NCBI GenBank assembly: GCA_035296705.1
Contig: DATHAL010000034.1
Span: 1 to 41,362, forward strand
Length of the DNA stretch: 41,362 nt
Origin: WHSW01 sp035296705
Lineage (GTDB): Bacteria > Actinomycetota > Thermoleophilia > Solirubrobacterales > 70-9
Reading direction: 5' to 3'
A program made the translations under genes and the position numbers. Each line of letters opens with the position of its first letter. Position 1 is the first letter of the stretch. The notes below the pieces were generated by a model. The model saw only the letters and a program-made list of their open reading frames with translations. It did not search any database and was not told the origin of the DNA. This document shows positions 1 to 8,055 of this stretch, in pieces.

Positions 1-1505
1 CCCGGGGAGGCGATGTCGGCGATGATCGTCGCCGAACCCATCAGCGTGTAGCCGCCCGCCGGCGCCGCGCCGAGGCGGTACGTGGCGGTGCCCTGGGCGT
101 CGGCGCCCGGCGCGGTCGCGCAGGCGCCGCCGCCGGCGATCGGATCGAACCCGGCGCCGGCCGGATCGACAGCCACCGGCTGGACCGTCCGTCGGCCCGA
201 CGAGTCGAAGCGGACCTCGCCGGGCGCGAGCGCGGCCCAGGTCGGCGCCTCGTACGGTCCGCCGGACGGCCCGTCGCAGGTGGTCGTCAGCACCTCGACG
301 CCCTGCTCGGGCTCCGTGCCCTCCCCCTTCAGGTAGTAGTTGAACCAGGCCCGCTGGCTGGCGGCGAGGAGCTCTGTGTCGGCGTCCTTGTTCTGGCCGC
401 GCGCGTGGCCGTAGTCGAGGAAGAAGAGCGAGATGTCGGCGTCCGGGTGCTCGGTGCGCGTGCGGTTGTAGAAGCGGAGCGCCTCGTCCACCGGGAAGAG
501 GTCGTCGGTCCAGCCGTTCGAGATCAGGAGCGGCGCGGGGGCGATCGAGTGGTCGATGTAATACGAGGAGTGGTGGCTGGTGATCTCGTCGACGATGTCG
601 GCGGTCAGGGGGTTCGAGTCGTATGGCTCGCCAGCGTTGATCAGGGCGAACCAGGTGTCGAGGTCGGCGTCGGGATCGGTGAGCGGCGGCGCGTACGTCC
701 CGGTGATCGCGCCCGACGCGAACAGGCCGGCGACGTATGACTGCTTCATGACGCCGATCCGGCCGCGCTTCAGATACGGAGCGTCCGCGACGTAGTCGAG
801 CGTGTGGCCGTTCGGCATCAGCGAGTACGCGAGATCGGTCCAGGGGATCTCGGGCGCCGCGGCGGCGAGGCCCAGGGGTGTGCCGTCCGGGCTCGTCCAC
901 GGCACGAGCGAGCCGTCGGGGAGCATCGTTCGGTCGCGAAGCGCCGCCAATGCCATCGAGATGCCGCCGCCGTAGGAGCCGCCGGTGGCGCCGATCGCGC
1001 TCGGGTCGGCGATGCCCTCGTCGACGAGACGGCCCGCGAAATGCTGCGCGTCGCGCACCTCATAGCGGTCGTCCATGAGCCGGATGTAGCCGTCGCTGAG
1101 GCAGATCGGCTCGAGCCGGTTGGCGGCGGTGGCGCCGCACGACTCGCCGAAGCCGCGATCGGTCATCGAAAAGACGGCGTAGCCGCGCTCCGCCCACGGG
1201 CGCATGGCGTCGGCGCCCAGCTTCGTCCCGCCCCAGCCGTGGAACATCATCAGCAGCGGATATGGCCCGTCGGGGCCGCTGGCGGGCGCCGCGGGCAGAG
1301 CGACGTTCACGTCGATCGGGACACCGTCCCAGGTGGCGACGGTGGATGGATCGCCGCCGCAGAAGCGGATGCCATCCTGGGCAGAGCAGGCCACCGCGCC
1401 GTCGAAGACGGAGTCGACCTCCGCCCGCGCCGCCGGCGCCAGCGCGAGTGCGCCGATGAGCGCGACCGAGATCGCGAGTTTGCGAGTAGCTCTTCCTAGC
1501 CCCAT
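1..1505 (-). CDS. Secreted CocE/NonD-type serine hydrolase (X-Pro dipeptidyl-peptidase S15 fold), 3' end cut by window edge
   Basis: The frame is open for 501 codons and runs off the left edge, so the C-terminus is missing. The ATG follows GAGAGGAGG with 8 bases of spacing, which fixes the start. Residues 1-28 form a signal peptide (basic start, hydrophobic run, APAARA cleavage region), so the enzyme is exported. The nucleophile motif GGSYGG puts the catalytic Ser near residue 177. Later segments SNGWTDDLF and LDYGHARGQ carry the likely Asp and His of the triad. The FHGWGGT segment near residue 89 is an oxyanion-type loop. The layout matches S15/CocE-like acyl hydrolases, with the beginning of a C-terminal jelly-roll-like region visible. 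The substrate (a peptide, ester or other acyl compound) cannot be told from the sequence. It stands alone, downstream of the epoxide-hydrolase-like gene on the same strand. Confidence 0.85.
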   Translation of the reverse strand, partial: MGLGRATRKLAISVALIGALALAPAARAEVDSVFDGAVACSAQDGIRFCGGDPSTVATWDGVPIDVNVALPAAPASGPDGPYPLLMMFHGWGGTKLGADAMRPWAERGYAVFSMTDRGFGESCGATAANRLEPICLSDGYIRLMDDRYEVRDAQHFAGRLVDEGIADPSAIGATGGSYGGGISMALAALRDRTMLPDGSLVPWTSPDGTPLGLAAAAPEIPWTDLAYSLMPNGHTLDYVADAPYLKRGRIGVMKQSYVAGLFASGAITGTYAPPLTDPDADLDTWFALINAGEPYDSNPLTADIVDEITSHHSSYYIDHSIAPAPLLISNGWTDDLFPVDEALRFYNRTRTEHPDADISLFFLDYGHARGQNKDADTELLAASQRAWFNYYLKGEGTEPEQGVEVLTTTCDGPSGGPYEAPTWAALAPGEVRFDSSGRRTVQPVAVDPAGAGFDPIAGGGACATAPGADAQGTATYRLGAAPAGGYTLMGSATIIADIASP

Positions 1506-1571
1506 ACCCTGAGCCTCCTCTCGACGCCGAATGTAGACCGGCGGAGCGCGCGATGCGCCGGTTCCCGCTGA

Positions 1572-2435
1572 TCAGGCGAACAGCGCGAGCGCGCGCTCGG
1601 CGACGAGATCGGGGCGCTCGTCGACGATGAAGTGGCCGCACCCGGGCACGAGCTCGACCTCGAGGTCGTCGGCGTAGGGCTCATACCCCTCGAGCAGGTC
1701 CGGGCTCAGGACGGGATCGCGCGTGCCGAACAGGATCCGCGTTGGGACGGTGAGGCGCGAGGCGCGATAGCGCCCGCGGATCACCGGCAGGAGCTCGTGC
1801 AGGTTCCAGGTGCGATAGACGTTGACCGCGGCGCGCGCCCGTGCCGGCTCGGCGAGGTTGTCGGCGAAGGAATCGAGCGCCTCCGGCTCGAAGGCGGCTC
1901 GGCTCTCGGCGCCGCCCAGGAGCACTCGGCGGACGAACGTGTGCCGGCGGTGCAGGGCGTAGCCGAGCCAAGGGGCCGCGATCAGCCCCTGGTAGGTGAA
2001 CCGCGGCAGCCTGCGCCAGCCGCGGCCGAGCGTCGGCCATGGGTGGACGATGTTGAGCGCGAGGAAGTGGCCGATGCGGTCCGGGGCGCGAAGGGCGAGC
2101 AGGAAGCCGATCCAGCCGCCCCAGTCATGGCCGACGAGGTCGACGCGCTCGATCTCGAGCGCGTCGAGGACGCGCAGGACGTCGTTCGCCATCTCCTCCT
2201 TGCGGTAGCCGTGCTCCGGCGCGTCCGACCAGCCGAAGCCGCGCAGGTCGAGGGCGAGCACCCGGTGGCGCCCGGCGAGGCGCGGGACGACCTTGCGCCA
2301 CATGTACCAGTGCTGCGGCCAGCCGTGGAGGAGCAGGACCGGAGGGCCGCCGCCTGCCTCGGCGATATGGAAGGTCATCCCGGCGGCGTCGACGTAGCGG
2401 TGCGCGACGCCGTCGAGCTGTGGCGGCTGCGACAT
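1572..2435 (-). CDS. Alpha/beta hydrolase, epoxide hydrolase-like
   Basis: A 287-residue cytoplasmic alpha/beta hydrolase. HGWP at 37-40 is the oxyanion-hole motif typical of epoxide hydrolases and haloalkane dehalogenases. GHDWGG at 102-107 puts an Asp nucleophile at 104, which makes it a hydrolase working through an aspartyl ester intermediate rather than a serine esterase. TRDP (Asp 240) and GCGHF (His 268) supply the likely acid and base. A cap domain covers roughly 130-225. The likely reaction is opening of an epoxide to a diol; dehalogenation of a haloalkane is the alternative. There is no signal peptide. The start is divergent from the NTF2-like gene, with only 64 bases between the two start codons, so they probably share a control region. 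Confidence 0.85.
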   Translation of the reverse strand: MSQPPQLDGVAHRYVDAAGMTFHIAEAGGGPPVLLLHGWPQHWYMWRKVVPRLAGRHRVLALDLRGFGWSDAPEHGYRKEEMANDVLRVLDALEIERVDLVGHDWGGWIGFLLALRAPDRIGHFLALNIVHPWPTLGRGWRRLPRFTYQGLIAAPWLGYALHRRHTFVRRVLLGGAESRAAFEPEALDSFADNLAEPARARAAVNVYRTWNLHELLPVIRGRYRASRLTVPTRILFGTRDPVLSPDLLEGYEPYADDLEVELVPGCGHFIVDERPDLVAERALALFA

Positions 2436-2499
2436 CTAATTGCCGTGTACCCGTCGCGTCGATTTGACGCAGCTAGCGCCGGTCAGGAGACTGCCGCGG

Positions 2500-2886
2500 A
2501 TGGATGCCGTGACGACGACGCCGGGAGCGGAGTTCGCGCGGGCGCTCGCAGAGAAGAACTTCGAGCGGATCGTCGAGCTCCTCGACCCCGAGGTCGACTT
2601 CCGCGGGATGACGCCGTCACGGGCATGGGAGGCAAGTGATCCGGACGGCGTGGTGGGCGACGTCCTCACGGAGTGGTTCGAGGAGCCGAACGAGATCCTG
2701 GCGCTCGAGTCGGTCGCGGCCGAGCCGTTCGCGGATGTCGAGCGGGTCGGCTACCGGTTCAGGGTCCGGAATCCGGACGGGGTATTCCTCGTCGACCAGC
2801 AGGCTTACGTGGCGAGCCGCGACGGGCGCATCACCTGGATGCGGGTGCTGTGCTCGGGGTTTCGACCGATCGATCCGAGCGACTAG
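2500..2886 (+). CDS. SnoaL/NTF2-like small protein
   Basis: A 128-residue protein. I chose the ATG at 2500 because AGGAG lies 10 bases upstream; an in-frame ATG 20 codons earlier has no such site. The opening (AEFARALAEKNFERIVELLD followed by a strand-rich half ending in WMRVLCSGFRPI) has the usual cone-shaped NTF2 fold pattern: N-terminal helices, then a curved sheet with alternating charged and hydrophobic residues. Members include small isomerases, limonene-type epoxide hydrolases and many proteins of unknown ligand. No catalytic Asp/His arrangement is clear enough to name a reaction. It is divergent from the epoxide-hydrolase-like gene, so a shared substrate is possible but unproven. Its last 56 bases overlap the antisense tail of the antitoxin relic. 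Confidence 0.7.
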   Translation: MDAVTTTPGAEFARALAEKNFERIVELLDPEVDFRGMTPSRAWEASDPDGVVGDVLTEWFEEPNEILALESVAAEPFADVERVGYRFRVRNPDGVFLVDQQAYVASRDGRITWMRVLCSGFRPIDPSD

Positions 2887-2994
2887 CGCCCCCGGCCTCC
2901 GCGATCGGGATCACGTCCGCCGTCTCTCCGTCTTCGAGATCGAGTTGCTCGAACGGCGGCGAGAGGCGCGCGTATGGCTTGCCGCGGCGGGCGA

Positions 2995-3570
<576 letters not shown>

Positions 3571-3687
3571 ATGTTCGTATCAAAGTCGGACGGAAAATTT
3601 GCCGCTCGACCGGCGGACCGCGGCTCTCAGTAAGCGTCGGCGACCAGCGCAGGCGCCTACGGCCCGACCCCGACCCATGGCACCCGA

Positions 3688-3705
3688 GCGCCGCGATCGC
3701 GGCGC
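3688..3705 (-). terminator. Perfect GC palindrome just after the DivIVA-like gene, possible terminator
   Basis: An 18-base perfect palindrome (GCGCCGCGA and its complement) begins 8 bases after the stop codon of the last gene of the obgE-rsfS run. There is no U-tract, so it may be a pause site, a weak terminator or an RNA-end stabiliser. Confidence 0.4.
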
Positions 3706-3712
3706 CGCGCAG

Positions 3713-4516
3713 CTACGCGGTCTGCTCGCCGTCGACGTCCAGCACGACGCGGTCGGCGCGCTGGTCGCGCACCTTGAACTCGAACGGCGACCGCTCCTCG
3801 AGCTCGCGGAGTAGCTCCACGGGCTCTCCGAGGTTCATCGCGAGCGTCGCGCGGCCCGACGCGAAGCGCTTCACCGAGATCTCGCGCGTCGCCCCGATCG
3901 CTCCAGCCGCGTCCTCGAAGCCGACGAGCTGCGAGAAGTCCTCGAGCGGCCCGACCTCGATCTCCACCGCCCCGGCGAACACCTCGCCGGCGCGCCGCGG
4001 CCGGTGGCCGTTCGACTCGGCCGGCGCCTCGTCCTCGCGATCGGCCTCCTCCGTCCCGAGCCGCGCGATGGCCGCCTCGAGCGAATCCAGCAGCCGCTCG
4101 CGCCCACCGGGCGACAGCTCGCCCAGCTCCGCGGTCCGCTCACCGATCTCGACCGCGTCGCGCAGCGCGCGCAGCCGGATCCGCGTCGCCTGGCCGCGTG
4201 CCTGCGCCCGCACCGCCTCCAGCTCCTCGGCGAGCGCCGCTAGCGAGCGCATCCCGCTCTCGCTCTCTGCCCGCAGCCGCGCGAGCTCCGCGCGCGCTTC
4301 GTCGAGTTCCCGCTCGCCCCGAACCACCCGAACCGACAGCGCATCGCAGGTCATCTCAAGCTGCCTGATTCGCGTGGCCCGCCGCTCGAGCTCCGCGTAG
4401 CGAGCCGAGAGCACCACCGCGTACTCCGCGAGCAGCGCATCGCGCCCCGCGAGCGCCGCGTCGACCTCGCGCGGGCGATAGCCGAACAGCGACCGCTTGA
4501 ACCTCTGTCGCTCGAT
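3713..4516 (-). CDS. DivIVA-domain coiled-coil protein, start codon unclear
   Basis: The conserved opening RQRFKRSLFGYRPREVDAAL resembles the DivIVA/Wag31 membrane-binding motif (F..GY...EV...L). It is followed by a long coiled coil (LERRATRIRQLE, then ELDEARAELARLRAE) and a more globular, acidic C-terminal third. Such proteins mark poles or septa or scaffold wall synthesis; the exact role is unknown. The frame has a TAG at 4528-4526 and then no ATG, GTG or TTG until a GTG at 4417, which would delete the DivIVA motif. The listed start is an ATC at 4516; a CTG at 4489 is another option. A nearby indel is also possible. It follows rsfS on the same strand with under 50 bases between, so it is probably the last gene of that operon. 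Confidence 0.65.
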   Translation of the reverse strand: MERQRFKRSLFGYRPREVDAALAGRDALLAEYAVVLSARYAELERRATRIRQLEMTCDALSVRVVRGERELDEARAELARLRAESESGMRSLAALAEELEAVRAQARGQATRIRLRALRDAVEIGERTAELGELSPGGRERLLDSLEAAIARLGTEEADREDEAPAESNGHRPRRAGEVFAGAVEIEVGPLEDFSQLVGFEDAAGAIGATREISVKRFASGRATLAMNLGEPVELLRELEERSPFEFKVRDQRADRVVLDVDGEQTA

Positions 4517-4562
4517 GTCCGGAAACTAGGTGGCCCGTCGGACGGAGACGGCCGCGTCGCGC

Positions 4563-4991
4563 CTACGGGCGCGCCTCACCCTCGAGTGCCAGCTCGAGCC
4601 GCGGCGCCTCGCCCCACAGCCGCTCGAGCCTGAAGCGGTCGCGCATCTCCGACACCTGCACGTGAAGCACACAGTCGAGGTAGTCGGCGAGCACCCATTG
4701 CGCCTCGGCCTCGCCCTCGACCCGCGCCGGCAGCAGCCCCGGATCGCGCTTGAGCTGCTGGTGGACGTCGTCGAAGATCGCCTTCGCCTGGCGCTCGTTG
4801 CGCGCCGTCGCGATCAGCAGATAGTCCGTGTAACCGACCAGCTCGCGCACGTCGAGGACGACGATGTCCTCGCCCTTCTTCGCATCGACGATCGTCGCGA
4901 TCCGCCGCGCGAGCGCGGCCGACGCACCGGGATCGTCGGGTCGGCGCTCGGGCGCAGCCGCCTCGCGCTTCGCGTCCGGCGCCGGCCTCAA
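4563..4991 (-). CDS. rsfS: Ribosomal silencing factor RsfS
   Basis: The protein binds ribosomal protein L14 and blocks 30S-50S joining when nutrients are scarce. The family core is clear: ARRIATIVDAKKGEDIVVLD, then YTDYLLIATARNERQAKAI, then the conserved W (QWVLADYLDCVLHVQ), and the YxxERLWG-like end (RFRLERLWGEAP). I chose a TTG at 4991, which overlaps the nadD stop as TTGA and gives 142 residues; GAGAGAG lies upstream. Earlier starts would run deep into nadD. The first 30 residues are a basic, Ala/Pro-rich extension. The nadD-rsfS order is common in bacteria and supports both assignments. Confidence 0.88.
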   Translation of the reverse strand: MRPAPDAKREAAAPERRPDDPGASAALARRIATIVDAKKGEDIVVLDVRELVGYTDYLLIATARNERQAKAIFDDVHQQLKRDPGLLPARVEGEAEAQWVLADYLDCVLHVQVSEMRDRFRLERLWGEAPRLELALEGEARP

Positions 4992-5599
4992 GCCCGCACG
5001 CTCTCTCGGTAGAGCCCCGTCGCGGCGATCATCTCGCGCACCGGCTCGGGCACGAGGTAGCGGATCGGCCATCCCTCGGCGACGCGCCGCCGGACCCCCG
5101 TGGAGGAGACGCCGATCTCCGGCATCCGCACGACCTCGGTCCGATCGAGTGCGCCCAGCCGCTCGAGCGCCGCCTCGGCCTCGTCCAGGACCGCTCCCGG
5201 CCGGCCCGCGATCGCGAGCCCGGCGAGCTCCACCACCCGGCGCGGCTCGTGCCAGGACTCGATGTGCGCAGCGACATCGGCGCCCATGAGGAAGAAGAAC
5301 TCGTCGCCGGGTCGCTCAGCTCGCAACCACTCCAGCGTACGCGCGGTATAGGACGGGCCCGCCGCCATCACCTCGTAGTCGGAGACCTCGAGCATCGGGT
5401 CGTCGCGCGCCGCCAGCCGCGCGAGCTCGAGCCGCACCTCGCGGCCGGGCTCGGGCTCGATCCGCTTGTGCGGCGCCTCACCCGTGGGCATCAGCACCAC
5501 CCGGTCGAGGCCGAGCTGCGAAGCCGCCTCCTGCGCCAGCACGAGGTGGCCGATGTGGGGCGGGTTGAAGGCACCCCCGAGGATCCCAAGAACCCCGAC
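4988..5599 (-). CDS. nadD: Nicotinate-nucleotide adenylyltransferase NadD, non-canonical start
   Basis: The enzyme makes deamido-NAD from nicotinate mononucleotide and ATP. The nucleotidyltransferase motif GGAFNPPHIGH lies at the N-terminus, MPTGEAPHKR follows, and the C-terminal motif is ISSTxxR-like (GVSSTGVRRR), then WPIRYLVP. The codons between the proA stop (TAA, 5605-5603) and the catalytic motif are AGC GTC GGG GTT CTT GGG ATC; none is ATG, GTG or TTG. The first ordinary start is a GTG inside HLVLAQ (5545-5543), which would remove the GxFxPPHxGH active site. I therefore place the start near GTC 5599, with GGGGG six bases upstream; ATC at 5584 is an alternative. Tight spacing behind proA suggests coupled translation. 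Confidence 0.85.
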   Translation of the reverse strand, partial: VGVLGILGGAFNPPHIGHLVLAQEAASQLGLDRVVLMPTGEAPHKRIEPEPGREVRLELARLAARDDPMLEVSDYEVMAAGPSYTARTLEWLRAERPGDEFFFLMGADVAAHIESWHEPRRVVELAGLAIAGRPGAVLDEAEAALERLGALDRTEVVRMPEIGVSSTGVRRRVAEGWPIRYLVPEPVREMIAATGLYRESVRA

Positions 5600-5602
5600 G
5601 CT

Positions 5603-6865
5603 TTACCCCCGGACCTGGCCGTCTCCGTGGACGATGTACTTCGTCGTCGTCAGCTCGCGCAGCCCGATCGGCCCGCGCGCATGAAGCTTCTGGGTCGAGT
5701 TGCCGATCTCGGCGCCCATCCCGAACACGAACCCGTCCGTGAACCGGGTCGATGCGTTGACGAACACCACCGCGGCGTCCACGGCCTCCGTGAACTCGGC
5801 CGCCACGTCCTCGGAGCCGGTGACGATCGCCTCCGTGTGCCCGGTCGTGTGCCGGTTCACGTGCTCGATCGCCTCGGGCAGCGAATCCAGCACCCCGACC
5901 GCCATCTTCAGCCCGTGATACTCCGTGTCCCAGTCCGCGTCACTCGCCTCGCCCATCGCGACCGCGCCGGCCGCCCCGCGCACCCGCTCGTCGCCCACGA
6001 GCTCGACGCCCGCGGCCGCCAGGTCGGCCAGGACCCCGGGCAGGAACTCGTTCGCGACATCGGCGTTCACGAGCAGCGTCTCGGCGGCGTTGCAGACGCC
6101 GGGCCGGTCGACCTTGGCGTTGTAGGCGATCCGCCGCGCCATCTCGAGGTCGGCGTCGGAGTGGACGTATACGTGGCAGTTACCGCCGGCCGCGTAGAGG
6201 ACAGGGACCGTGGCGACCGACTTCAGCGCCTGCTTCAGGCCCTCGCCGCCCCTCGGGATCACGAGCTCGACGAGCCCGTCGGCGGTCGCGAGCTGCTCCA
6301 GCTCGGACCGATCACCGGACAGGAGCTCGACCGATCCCTCGGGCAGGCCCGTCTCGACCACGGCCTCGCGCACGAGTGCCGCAAGCGCAGCATTGGAGCG
6401 CTCGGCATAGCTCGAGCCGCGCAGGACGATCGCGTTGCCGCTCTTCAGGCAGAGCGCGGCGCAGTCGACGGTGACGTTCGGGCGCGCCTCGTAGATCACG
6501 GCGATCACGCCGAGCGGCACCCGGACCTTGCGCAGGTCGAGGCCGCTCTCGAGCGTCCGCCGCTCGAGCTCCTCGCCGATCGGGTCCGGGAGCTCGGCGA
6601 TCGCGCGCACGCCCGCCGCCATCTCCCGGACGCGCTTGGAGTCCAGCGCCAGCCGGTCGCGAAGCGCTTCGCTGAGCCCGGCCGCGCGCTCGTCGGCGAG
6701 ATCCGCCGCGTTCGCGTCGAGCACCTCGTCCACACGCGCCTCGAGGAGCTCGGCGAGCCGCCCGAGCGCCCGGTTCTTGGTGCCGGTGTCGGCCGTCGCC
6801 AGCGCGTGCGCGGCCGCCTTGGCGCTCTCGCAAGCCTCGGTGACGCTTCTCGTCGCGATCGCCAT
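5603..6865 (-). CDS. proA: Gamma-glutamyl phosphate reductase (glutamate-5-semialdehyde dehydrogenase)
   Basis: Second step of proline synthesis: gamma-glutamyl phosphate plus NADPH gives glutamate-5-semialdehyde. The 420 residues match the family length. Signatures in order: VPLGVIAVIYEARPNVTVD near 117-134, the catalytic Cys at 258 in RPGVCNAAE, a nucleotide-binding IPRGGEGL near 203, and the C-terminal RFTDGFVFGMGAEIGNSTQ plus HARGPIGLREL. It lies immediately downstream of proB, the partner kinase, with 48 bases between. The start ATG has no Shine-Dalgarno but has TACCCT eight bases upstream, so a leaderless transcript is likely in addition to read-through from proB. nadD begins directly after its stop codon. 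Confidence 0.95.
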   Translation of the reverse strand: MAIATRSVTEACESAKAAAHALATADTGTKNRALGRLAELLEARVDEVLDANAADLADERAAGLSEALRDRLALDSKRVREMAAGVRAIAELPDPIGEELERRTLESGLDLRKVRVPLGVIAVIYEARPNVTVDCAALCLKSGNAIVLRGSSYAERSNAALAALVREAVVETGLPEGSVELLSGDRSELEQLATADGLVELVIPRGGEGLKQALKSVATVPVLYAAGGNCHVYVHSDADLEMARRIAYNAKVDRPGVCNAAETLLVNADVANEFLPGVLADLAAAGVELVGDERVRGAAGAVAMGEASDADWDTEYHGLKMAVGVLDSLPEAIEHVNRHTTGHTEAIVTGSEDVAAEFTEAVDAAVVFVNASTRFTDGFVFGMGAEIGNSTQKLHARGPIGLRELTTTKYIVHGDGQVRG

Positions 6866-6873
6866 GGCCCCAA

Positions 6874-6879
6874 AGGGTA
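6874..6879 (-). promoter_or_regulatory. Candidate -10 (TACCCT) for leaderless proA
   Basis: TANNNT hexamer 8 bases before the proA ATG, with no Shine-Dalgarno in the gap; transcription would begin at or next to the start codon. Confidence 0.5.
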
Positions 6880-6913
6880 ACGCTGGACTGCCCCGCGCCC
6901 GGCGGCATTCGCG

Positions 6914-8002
6914 TCACGCGAGCACGAAGTGATCGCGGTGGACGGCCTCCTCCGAGGCGTTCGGGAGGAGCTCCAGGATCTCCGCGGACTTCATCCCCTT
7001 GATCCTCGCCAGCTCAGTCGAGGAGTAGTTGACGATCCCCTTACCCACCAGCGCGCCGTTGGAGACGACGTCGACCGCGTCGCCCGCGGCGAAGTCGCCC
7101 TCGACGGACGTGATCCCGACCGCCAGCAGGCTCGAGCCGCGCTCGCGCAGGACGCGCGCGGCGCCGGCGTCGACCGCGACCCGGCCGCGCGAGGGCTTCG
7201 CGTAGCGGAGCCAGAGCTTGAACGACGGCTCGCGCTCGGGGTGGGGAGCGAAGCGGGTGCCGATCCGCTCCTCCCGCGCGGCCGCGACGAGCGACCGCGG
7301 GCTCGTCCCCGCGCAGATCACCGAGGGGATCCCGGCGGAGCTCGCCATCTCGGCCGCCGCGACCTTGCTCCGCATCCCGCCGGATCCGAACGGTGAGGTG
7401 CGGGCGCCGATCTCGTAGCGGTCGAGCTCGCCGAAGTCGTCGACCGACTCGATCAGCCGCGCCGCCGGGTCGCGCCGCGGGTCGGCCGTGTGCAGGCCCT
7501 CGGTGTCCGTGAGCAGCACGAGGAGCCGCGCGCCGAGGAGCAGCGCGAGCTGCGCGGAGAGGAAGTCGTTGTCGCCGAACGTGATCTCGTCGGTGGCAGT
7601 GGTGTCGTTCTCGTTGATCACCGGCACGGCGCGCCACTGCAGCAGCCGCCGCAGCGCCTGGCGCGCGTTCAGGTAGTGCATGCGCACCGAGAGGTCAAAC
7701 GAGGTCAGCAGGACCTGGGCGGCGTGGACGTCGCGAGCGCCCAGCCGCGACTCATAGGCGCGAAAGAGCCCGCCCTGCCCGACGGCCGACGCGGCCTGCA
7801 TCTCGTCGACCGTCCTCGGCCGCGTGGGCAGCCCCATGACGCGCATTCCGAGCGCGATCGCCCCGGAGGTGACCATTGCGACGTCCTCGCCGGCGTGGTG
7901 GAGCTCGGCGACCTGGGCGCAGACCGAGTCGAGGACGTCCGCCCGCACCTCGCCGGCGTCGTCGGCGACGATCGAGGAGCCGAGCTTCACGACCAGGGTC
8001 AT
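6914..8002 (-). CDS. proB: Glutamate 5-kinase with C-terminal PUA domain
   Basis: First step of proline synthesis: phosphorylates the gamma-carboxyl of glutamate with ATP. The amino-acid-kinase core is visible: KLGSS at 6-10, VTSGAIALG at 44-52, INEND at 129-133, FGDNDFLSA at 142-150, and the GSGGMRSKVAAAEMA loop near 205-220. Residues from about 270 form a PUA domain (GRVAVDAGAARVLRERGSSL, then FAAGDAVDVV), as in the long form of the family; 362 residues is a full-length enzyme. Proline usually feedback-inhibits this enzyme at the kinase domain. It sits between obgE and proA. The start ATG is preceded by TAATCT at 9 bases and no Shine-Dalgarno. Confidence 0.95.
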   Translation of the reverse strand: MTLVVKLGSSIVADDAGEVRADVLDSVCAQVAELHHAGEDVAMVTSGAIALGMRVMGLPTRPRTVDEMQAASAVGQGGLFRAYESRLGARDVHAAQVLLTSFDLSVRMHYLNARQALRRLLQWRAVPVINENDTTATDEITFGDNDFLSAQLALLLGARLLVLLTDTEGLHTADPRRDPAARLIESVDDFGELDRYEIGARTSPFGSGGMRSKVAAAEMASSAGIPSVICAGTSPRSLVAAAREERIGTRFAPHPEREPSFKLWLRYAKPSRGRVAVDAGAARVLRERGSSLLAVGITSVEGDFAAGDAVDVVSNGALVGKGIVNYSSTELARIKGMKSAEILELLPNASEEAVHRDHFVLA

Positions 8003-8011
8003 CGGCGGCTG

Positions 8012-8017
8012 AGATTA
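8012..8017 (-). promoter_or_regulatory. Candidate -10 (TAATCT) for leaderless proB
   Basis: TANNNT hexamer 9 bases before the proB ATG, in the 53-base gap between obgE and proB. Confidence 0.5.
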
Positions 8018-8055
8018 GAGCGCGGTCGGCGGCCCGGCCGAGCTGATGGCCCGCC

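Noticed and set aside
5249..6880. A 543-codon plus-strand frame opposite nadD and proA
   Set aside because: Antisense shadow of two clear enzymes; its Arg/His/Gly-rich translation matches no family.
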